Of a stretch of 51,945 bases of DNA, positions 46,913 to 51,945 are shown in pieces. A model generated the notes under the pieces. It saw only the letters and a list, made by a program, of their open reading frames with translations. It made no database searches and had not been told where the DNA came from. This DNA comes from Comamonadaceae bacterium (GTDB taxonomy: Bacteria > Pseudomonadota > Gammaproteobacteria > Burkholderiales > Burkholderiaceae_C). The stretch covers positions 1-51,945 of the forward strand of contig JAIXRH010000054.1 of assembly GCA_027485285.1 (NCBI GenBank), given 5' to 3'. A program made the position numbers and the translations under genes. Every line of letters starts with the position of its first letter. Position 1 is the first letter of the stretch.

Positions 46913-48133
46913 ATGAATCGAACTGTGTTGATTGCAGGTGGCGGCATTGCAGGGGTTGCCGCTGGCTTTGCCGCTGCGCGCGCAGGCTGGCAAGCCACCG
47001 TATTTGAGCGGGCGGCTGAGTTTTCAGAAGTCGGCGCTGGCGTGCAGCTGGGCCCCAACGTGACCCGTATCTTGCAAGCTTGGGGTTTGTGTGATGCCCT
47101 CAACGAATGCGCGGCATTTCCTTCGGGCTTGCATGCCCGCAGCCTGAGTTCGGGAGAGGTGTTGGCCACCTTGCCCGTCCAAGACTTCCAGACACGCTAT
47201 GGCGCGCCTTATGTCACCCTCCATCGCGCAGATTTGCATGGCCTGCTGTTGAAAGCGGCAGCGCGTGAAGGCGTGCAAGTGCACAGCCATGCGTTGGTGC
47301 AAAAGGCAAGCCAATCTGCCGATGAAGCGGTGTTGCATGTGATGCAACAGGGGCAGTTGCTGCTGCACACCGCCGACGTGGCCGTGGCGGCTGATGGCCT
47401 GTGGAGCCCCTTGCGCCAGCAACTGTTGGGCGATGGCCTGCCAAGCTTCACGGGGCATATTGCCTACCGCGCCTTGCTGGCGCAGGCTGATTTGCCGCTG
47501 CATTTGCGTAGCCAAGATGTGACGGTGTGGATGGGCGCACATGCCCATGTGGTGAGCTACCCCGTGCGCGGTGGCGAGTCCCTGAACGTGGTGTGTTTGA
47601 CCGAGGGCCGTTTGTTAGACGACGAAGCCAACCACTTGCAAGCTTTGCAAACCTGGAATGCGCAAAAGTCTGAAGCGCAAACTTTGGCCGAGTTGCAACA
47701 TGCCTTGCGAGGCGCTTGCGCGCCGCTCAAAGATTTGATTGGCGCATGCCTTGATTGGCGTTTGTGGCCGCTGTGTGGCAGACCTGTCATGAAGGGTGCG
47801 AATCAACATGCGCAAGGTCGGGTGGCATGGGTCGGCGATGCCGCACATCCCATGCTGCCGTATTTGGCACAAGGCGCAGGCATGGCGATTGAAGATGCCC
47901 AAGCATTGGCTGCGCAATTGCTGCATGCAAGTTCAGCGAATGTGCCCGAACAGCTGCAGCAGTTTGCCCACGCCCGCTGGCAGCGCAATGCGCGGGTGCA
48001 GGCGAGGGCGGTGCGCAATGGGCGAATCTTTCACGCCAGTGGTGCTCTGCGCTTAGGGCGGGACCTAGGCCTGCGCCTGATGGGTGCTCGCTTGATGGAT
48101 GTGCCGTGGCTTTATGGCCACCGTCAAAGCTGA
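46913..48133 (+). CDS. FAD-dependent monooxygenase (salicylate hydroxylase-like)
   Basis: A 406-residue class-A flavoprotein hydroxylase. The dinucleotide fold is IAGGGIAGVAAGFAAARAG at the start, FSEVGAGVQLGPN follows near residue 40, and GDAAHPMLPYLAQGAGMAIEDA near residue 305 binds FAD ribityl. Such enzymes hydroxylate or decarboxylatively hydroxylate aromatic acids (salicylate, 3-hydroxybenzoate, 6-hydroxynicotinate). The neighbouring Bug protein fits import of an aromatic acid. It ends near the converging ykgJ-like gene. Confidence 0.88.
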   Translation: MNRTVLIAGGGIAGVAAGFAAARAGWQATVFERAAEFSEVGAGVQLGPNVTRILQAWGLCDALNECAAFPSGLHARSLSSGEVLATLPVQDFQTRYGAPYVTLHRADLHGLLLKAAAREGVQVHSHALVQKASQSADEAVLHVMQQGQLLLHTADVAVAADGLWSPLRQQLLGDGLPSFTGHIAYRALLAQADLPLHLRSQDVTVWMGAHAHVVSYPVRGGESLNVVCLTEGRLLDDEANHLQALQTWNAQKSEAQTLAELQHALRGACAPLKDLIGACLDWRLWPLCGRPVMKGANQHAQGRVAWVGDAAHPMLPYLAQGAGMAIEDAQALAAQLLHASSANVPEQLQQFAHARWQRNARVQARAVRNGRIFHASGALRLGRDLGLRLMGARLMDVPWLYGHRQS

Positions 48134-48139
48134 ACTGCT

Positions 48140-48445
48140 TCAGCTGAGTGCAGGCAAGCCGTGGCGCAAACGCGCACGCTGGCAAGCCTCACTGCCTTCT
48201 TCAAACTCGCGACATGGGGAGGGCCGCCACTCGTAAATCCCGCAGGTGGCCTTCTCGCCCACTTTGCCCGTCAACGCCGCGCAGCGTGGTGGCGAGTAGT
48301 CAGTGCCGCGCATGCGGCACAAGGTGGCGGTCAGTTCTTGGCCTAGGCCTGTGGGCACCGAGCCGCCGTGGGTGTCCATTTCTGCCACGCTGAAATCCAC
48401 CCGAAAGTTGGCGCAGCAGGCGCCGCAACTGGTGCAGGCCGACAT
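48140..48445 (-). CDS. YkgJ family cysteine-cluster protein
   Basis: A 101-residue CxxCxxCC-type protein. CTSCGACCANFRVDF at the N-terminus and ATCGIYEWRPSPCREFE near the C-terminus supply the conserved cysteines, which probably hold zinc or an iron-sulfur cluster. Function is unknown. The ATG at 48445 overlaps the argF stop by one base (TGATG), indicating coupling. It is the third gene of the argD-argF-ykgJ run. Confidence 0.85.
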   Translation of the reverse strand: MSACTSCGACCANFRVDFSVAEMDTHGGSVPTGLGQELTATLCRMRGTDYSPPRCAALTGKVGEKATCGIYEWRPSPCREFEEGSEACQRARLRHGLPALS

Positions 48446-49386
48446 CACTGACGTCCGAGCAGCAGGTACTCCATGAGTGCTTTTTGCACGTGCATGCGGT
48501 TTTCAGCTTCGTCCCACACCACGCTTTGTGGGCCATCGATCACGTCGGCCGCCACTTCTTCGCCGCGATGCGCGGGCAGACAGTGCATGAACAGGGCGTT
48601 GGTTTTGGCCACAGCCATCATGTCGCTGTCCACGCACCAATCGGCGAAAGCTTGTTTGCGTGCGTCGTTTTCGGCCTCATAGCCCATGCTGGTCCACACG
48701 TCGGTGGTGACGAGGTCCGCGCCCTCGCAGGCTTGCATGGGGTCAGCAAATACTTTGTAGCAATCGCTGTTGCTCAGGCCTGCAATGGCTGGGTTCACCT
48801 CGTAGCCGTTGGGCGTGCTGACGTGCACTGTGAAGCCCAGCATGTCGGCGGCTTGCAGCCAAGTGTTGGCCATGTTGTTGCCATCGCCCACCCACGCCAC
48901 CACTTTGCCTTTGAGGCAGTCCAGCGGATGCACGGTCAAGCCACGGTGCTCGATGTAGGTGAAGAGGTCGGCCATGACTTGGCAAGGGTGGAACTCGTTG
49001 GTCAAACCGTTGATCACGGGCACGCGCGAGTTGGCCGCAAAGTTTTTGATTTTGTCTTGGCCGTAGGTGCGGATCATCACCAAGTCGGTCATGCGACTGA
49101 TCACTCGGGCGCTGTCTTCAATCGGCTCGGCTCTGCCCAGTTGGCTGTCGCCTGTGGTGAGGTTGACCACAGAGCCGCCCAGCTGATACATGCCGGCTTC
49201 AAAGCTCACGCGGGTGCGCGTCGAGGCTTTTTCAAAAATCATGGCCAGCGTTCGGTCGGCCAGCGTGTGGTGCTTTTCGTAGGCTTTGAACTTCTTCTTG
49301 ATCAGCGCTGCGCGTTGGAACACGTAGGCGTATTCGTCCGCCGTCAGTGAGGTGAACTGCAAGTAATGTTTCAGCGGTTGTGTCAT
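48445..49386 (-). CDS. argF: Ornithine carbamoyltransferase
   Basis: A 313-residue enzyme making citrulline from ornithine and carbamoyl phosphate. The carbamoyl-phosphate site is FEKASTRTRVSFE near residue 51 and the ornithine site includes FMHCLPAHRGEEV near residue 265. Its start overlaps the argD stop by four bases (ATGA), so the two arginine genes are coupled. Confidence 0.96.
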   Translation of the reverse strand: MTQPLKHYLQFTSLTADEYAYVFQRAALIKKKFKAYEKHHTLADRTLAMIFEKASTRTRVSFEAGMYQLGGSVVNLTTGDSQLGRAEPIEDSARVISRMTDLVMIRTYGQDKIKNFAANSRVPVINGLTNEFHPCQVMADLFTYIEHRGLTVHPLDCLKGKVVAWVGDGNNMANTWLQAADMLGFTVHVSTPNGYEVNPAIAGLSNSDCYKVFADPMQACEGADLVTTDVWTSMGYEAENDARKQAFADWCVDSDMMAVAKTNALFMHCLPAHRGEEVAADVIDGPQSVVWDEAENRMHVQKALMEYLLLGRQ

Positions 49387-50579
49387 GCGGCTTCTGCCAA
49401 AAATGTTTTGATCAGAGGCACAAGAATGGCCATGACTTCGTCGACCTCATCCTCGGTGATGATGAGCGGTGGCACCAAACGCACCACGCTGTCAGCAGTG
49501 ACGCTGAGCAACAAGCCAGCATCGAGTGCGCGTTGCATCAATGCGCCGCATGAGCGGTCCAGGTCGATGCCAATCATCAGACCTTGGCCACGAATTTGTT
49601 TCACGCCCTTCACGCCGTCGAGCTCGAGATGCAAGGCGGCATGCAAATACGCACCCACTTGGGTCACGTGGTTGAGCAATTGGTCTTCTTCCATGATGCG
49701 GATGGTTTCCACACCCGCCCGCATGGCCAGCGGGTTGCCTCCAAAGGTGGTGCCGTGATTGCCAGGTTGGAAGATGTGGGCGGCTTTGGGGCCAGCCACC
49801 ACCGCGCCAATCGGTACGCCAGAGCCCAAGCCTTTGGCCAGCGGCATCACGTCAGGCACGATGCCCGCCCATTGGTGGGCAAACCATTTGCCCGTGCGGC
49901 CCATGCCGCATTGCACTTCGTCAACCATCATGAGCCAATCGCGCTCGTCGCACAGTGCTCTGACTTGCTGCATGTACTCAGCACGCATGGGCGTCACGCC
50001 GCCTTCGCCTTGGATGGTTTCCATGAACACCGCCGCCACGTTGGGGTTGCCTTCGGTGGCTTGTTTCAGTGCGTCGATGTTGTTCACGGGCACGCGGATG
50101 AAGCCGCCCATCATGGGGCCAAAGCCTTCTTTGATTTTTTCGTTGCCCGTCGCCGCCAGTGTGGCCAATGAGCGGCCATGGAAAGCTTTTTCGTAAACCA
50201 CGATTTCTGGCATTTCAATGCCCTTCATGTGGCCGAACTTGCGCGCCAGTTTCAAGGCCGCTTCGTTGGCCTCCAAACCGCTGTTGCAAAAGAAGGCATT
50301 GGTCATGCCCGATAGCTCGACCAACTTTGCTGCCAGCGCTTCTTGCAGGGGGATGTGGAAATAGTTACAGCTGTGAATCATCTTGCCCACTTGGTCTTGC
50401 AAAGCGGGGGTGAGCTTGGGGTGGGCGTGGCCCAAGGTGTTGACGGCGATGCCAGCCAAGGCGTCGAGGTAGCACTTGCCATCGGTGTCCCATACGCGCA
50501 CACCTCGACCATGCGACACCGTCATGGGCAGGCGGCCATAGGTGTTCATGCAATGAGGGGATGCGGCAGGCGTGGTCAT
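49383..50579 (-). CDS. argD: Acetylornithine aminotransferase
   Basis: A 398-residue class-III PLP aminotransferase in arginine synthesis. Features: NTYGRLPMTVSHGRGVRVWDTDGKCYLDAL at the start (shown by residues 9-38), HSCNYFH, FCNSGLEANEAALKLAR, and the PLP-lysine region MPLAKGLGSGVPIGA. The start MTTPAASPH at 50579 has GGAG upstream; the longer frame is not supported. It leads the argD-argF-ykgJ run. Confidence 0.94.
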   Translation of the reverse strand: MTTPAASPHCMNTYGRLPMTVSHGRGVRVWDTDGKCYLDALAGIAVNTLGHAHPKLTPALQDQVGKMIHSCNYFHIPLQEALAAKLVELSGMTNAFFCNSGLEANEAALKLARKFGHMKGIEMPEIVVYEKAFHGRSLATLAATGNEKIKEGFGPMMGGFIRVPVNNIDALKQATEGNPNVAAVFMETIQGEGGVTPMRAEYMQQVRALCDERDWLMMVDEVQCGMGRTGKWFAHQWAGIVPDVMPLAKGLGSGVPIGAVVAGPKAAHIFQPGNHGTTFGGNPLAMRAGVETIRIMEEDQLLNHVTQVGAYLHAALHLELDGVKGVKQIRGQGLMIGIDLDRSCGALMQRALDAGLLLSVTADSVVRLVPPLIITEDEVDEVMAILVPLIKTFLAEAA

Positions 50580-50692
50580 GTCAACTCCAAAAATAAAAAC
50601 GACCCAACGAAGGTTGAGCCGTTGAGGGGAGATTTTAAAGGCACTGGCATGACAAATCCGTGGCGGTTTGGGGGTCATACAAATGCCACAAG

Positions 50693-50704
50693 TCTTATAT
50701 AAGA
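50693..50704. promoter_or_regulatory. Perfect palindrome TCTTATATAAGA between argD and DUF3579 gene
   Basis: This 12-bp perfect palindrome lies in the 195-base divergent gap. It differs by one base from the site upstream of gntR at 40397-40408. It could be a binding site of the same regulator. Confidence 0.45.
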
Positions 50705-50774
50705 TAGAATACTTCCTACCGAGCGAGTGAGGGAGATCCCCCGTCGTCACGCAAACGTTTTCAGCCTCTACCCG

Positions 50775-51095
50775 ATGGTTTCACACTCTGCCAAAGAAGT
50801 TTTTATTCTGGGTCTGACCCATGAAGGACGCACGTTTCGCCCCAGCGATTGGGCCGAGCGTTTGGCGGGCGTGATGAGCCAGTTTCGTCCGGGTGGTGCA
50901 ACGCCTGGCAGCCATTTGAGCTATTCGCCCTGGTGTGTGCCCAATACGTTGGACAACAACAAATGCGTCATTGTTCACACCGATTTGCGTGACGAAGACC
51001 CCATGGCCTGGAACTTTGTGATGAACTTCGCCCGCGACAACAACTTGCAAGTGGTGGAAGCGTGCTTGCTGCCCGAGCACCCACCCAAATCTTGA
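50775..51095 (+). CDS. DUF3579 family protein
   Basis: A 106-residue protein resembling DUF3579, a small Betaproteobacterial family of unknown function. HEGRTFRPSDWAERL, YSPWCVP and CVIVHTDLRDEDPMAWNFVMNFARDNNL (residues about 61-88) are the conserved regions, and it has no signal peptide. The start ATG at 50775 is preferred over an in-frame GTG at 50727, from family length. It sits between arginine genes and rpsT, as in other Burkholderiales. A terminator follows. Confidence 0.82.
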   Translation: MVSHSAKEVFILGLTHEGRTFRPSDWAERLAGVMSQFRPGGATPGSHLSYSPWCVPNTLDNNKCVIVHTDLRDEDPMAWNFVMNFARDNNLQVVEACLLPEHPPKS

Positions 51096-51110
51096 CAAAC
51101 AACAGGCAAC

Positions 51111-51137
51111 AAAAAACCCGCTCAAGAGCGGGTTTTT
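51111..51137. terminator. Terminator between DUF3579 gene and rpsT
   Basis: AAAAACCCGCT (51112-51122) pairs with AGCGGGTTTTT (51127-51137) around a 4-base loop, with A and T runs outside. It can serve both converging genes. Confidence 0.85.
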
Positions 51138-51212
51138 GCTTTTTCTTTGCGGACAGCGCACCCGTTACAAACGGCGGGCTGAACATTCAGCCCGGGCTGG
51201 TGGCCTAATGAA

Positions 51213-51512
51213 TTAGGCGGCGAGTGCCAAGGCTTTCACCTTGGTGGACAAGCGGCTCTTGTCGCGAGCTGCTTTGTTTTTGTGGAAGATGCCTTTGTCA
51301 GCAATCGTGTCCACCACGGCTTGCATCTTGGCAAACAGTTCGGTGGCTTTGGTTTTGTCGCCAGCGATGACAGCTTTCTCGACATTCTTCACCGCAGTGC
51401 GGTACTTCGAGCGCAACGAGGTGTTGGCAGCGTTGATCTTGATGTCTTGACGGACGCGTTTACGGCCTGATGCCAGGCGCGGGTTCTTTTTCTTGGGTTT
51501 GGCTGAAGCCAT
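51213..51512 (-). CDS. rpsT: 30S ribosomal protein S20
   Basis: A 99-residue basic helical protein that binds 16S r[22 protein letters not shown] and [19 protein letters not shown] are diagnostic. It is divergent from murJ, the usual betaproteobacterial neighbour. TACAAT on the minus strand at 51558-51563 may be its -10 element. Confidence 0.97.
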   Translation of the reverse strand: MASAKPKKKNPRLASGRKRVRQDIKINAANTSLRSKYRTAVKNVEKAVIAGDKTKATELFAKMQAVVDTIADKGIFHKNKAARDKSRLSTKVKALALAA

Positions 51513-51557
51513 GATAGTTTCCTTATGTGTCTGAGGATGTTGTCAGCAAAGCCGAAC

Positions 51558-51576
51558 ATTGTAGCAAATCGCTACA
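51558..51576. promoter_or_regulatory. rpsT/murJ divergent region with inverted repeat and possible -10
   Basis: TGTAGC (51560-51565) and GCTACA (51571-51576) form an inverted repeat that overlaps a leftward TACAAT (-10-like). No good -35 is seen. Low certainty. Confidence 0.3.
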
Positions 51577-51584
51577 CTCCAAGT

Positions 51585-51945
51585 GTGTCCTTGTTCAAAT
51601 CTGCTTCTGTCGTGTCGGGCTTGACCCTGGTTTCCCGCATCACTGGCCTGATGCGCGAGCTGCTCATTGCCTCCACCTTTGGGGCCAGCGCGCTGACTGA
51701 CGCCTTCAATGTGGCGTTTCGCATCCCCAATTTGTTTCGCCGTTTGTTTGCCGAGGGCGCGTTCAGCCAAGCATTTGTGCCTGTTCTGGCCGCCAGCAGG
51801 CAGCAGCAAGGCGACGAAGCCACCCAAGTGCTGATCAACCAAGTGGCCACCTTGCTCATTTGGGTGTTGTTCATCACCTCTGTGTTGGGTGTTGTGGGCG
51901 CACCTTGGCTGGTGTGGGCCATGGCCAGTGGGTTGAAGCAGTCCC
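51585..51945 (+). CDS. murJ: Lipid II flippase MurJ (MviN), partial at right edge
   Basis: The frame runs open from GTG at 51585 to the window end (120 codons). The N-terminus LFKSASVVSGLTLVSRITGLMRE, residues 3-25, and AFNVAFRIPNLFRRLFAEGAFSQAFVPV, residues 41-68, match MurJ, the inner-membrane flippase that moves the peptidoglycan precursor lipid II. The GTG start is chosen from homology; no ATG fits. The rest lies outside the window. Confidence 0.93.
   Translation, partial: MSLFKSASVVSGLTLVSRITGLMRELLIASTFGASALTDAFNVAFRIPNLFRRLFAEGAFSQAFVPVLAASRQQQGDEATQVLINQVATLLIWVLFITSVLGVVGAPWLVWAMASGLKQS

Overview
The window looks like a Burkholderiales chromosome, probably Comamonadaceae (Limnohabitans/Rhodoferax/Polaromonas type). 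This is inferred from gene content and order: two Bug-type (TctC) binding proteins, a DUF3579 gene beside argD-argF, the yicC-gmk-rpoZ-spoT run, and a gltA-sdhE-sdhBADC-gntR | mdh-aldolase-acnB TCA block. No rRNA, phage, insertion sequence, integrase or CRISPR array was seen. No gene-free stretch exceeds about 250 bases.

Region A (1-22471) is accessory and catabolic. A long amidase-signature protein (cut by the left edge) and an enoyl-CoA hydratase run leftward. Facing them across a perfect inverted repeat is a lone xanthine-dehydrogenase-type molybdenum large subunit. A leftward operon then encodes a CocE/NonD hydrolase, a zeta-class GST/maleylacetoacetate isomerase-like protein and a TRAP transporter in the order M-Q-P. 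Divergent from it, a second CocE/NonD hydrolase starts a rightward run with an ACMSD-type amidohydrolase and an aldo/keto reductase. After a gap carrying a symmetric nested dyad comes a six-gene cox-like operon: iron-sulfur, molybdenum and FAD subunits, MoxR ATPase, VWA protein and CoxG. Both molybdenum subunits carry the YRGAGR loop, not the CO-dehydrogenase loop, so they probably hydroxylate an organic substrate. Together the genes suggest uptake (TRAP), hydrolysis (amidase, CocE pair), Mo-dependent hydroxylation, and later decarboxylation/isomerisation/reduction of an unknown amide, ester or heterocycle. A DMT exporter overlaps the end of coxG.

Region B (22724-30448) is core: tRNA-Arg(ACG), greB, then leftward yicC-gmk-rpoZ-spoT with a terminator between rpoZ and spoT, and rightward rph-rdgB-hemW-tRNA-Ser(TGA).

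Region C (30474-34401) holds an RraA-like aldolase and Bug protein pair, a secreted cysteine-repeat protein with a three-plus-three repeat architecture, rdgC behind a terminator-like leader, and a small cysteine-containing protein.

Region D (34437-45837) is the TCA block: gltA, sdhE, sdhBADC and a UTRA-type GntR regulator leftward; mdh, a CitE-like lyase, a secreted protein of unknown function and acnB rightward. A near-identical TCTTATATAAGA-type palindrome lies upstream of gntR/mdh and again between argD and the DUF3579 gene.

Region E (45853-51945) contains a second Bug protein divergent from an FAD monooxygenase across a 10-bp inverted repeat, then ykgJ-like, argF and argD leftward, DUF3579, rpsT, and the start of murJ running off the right edge.
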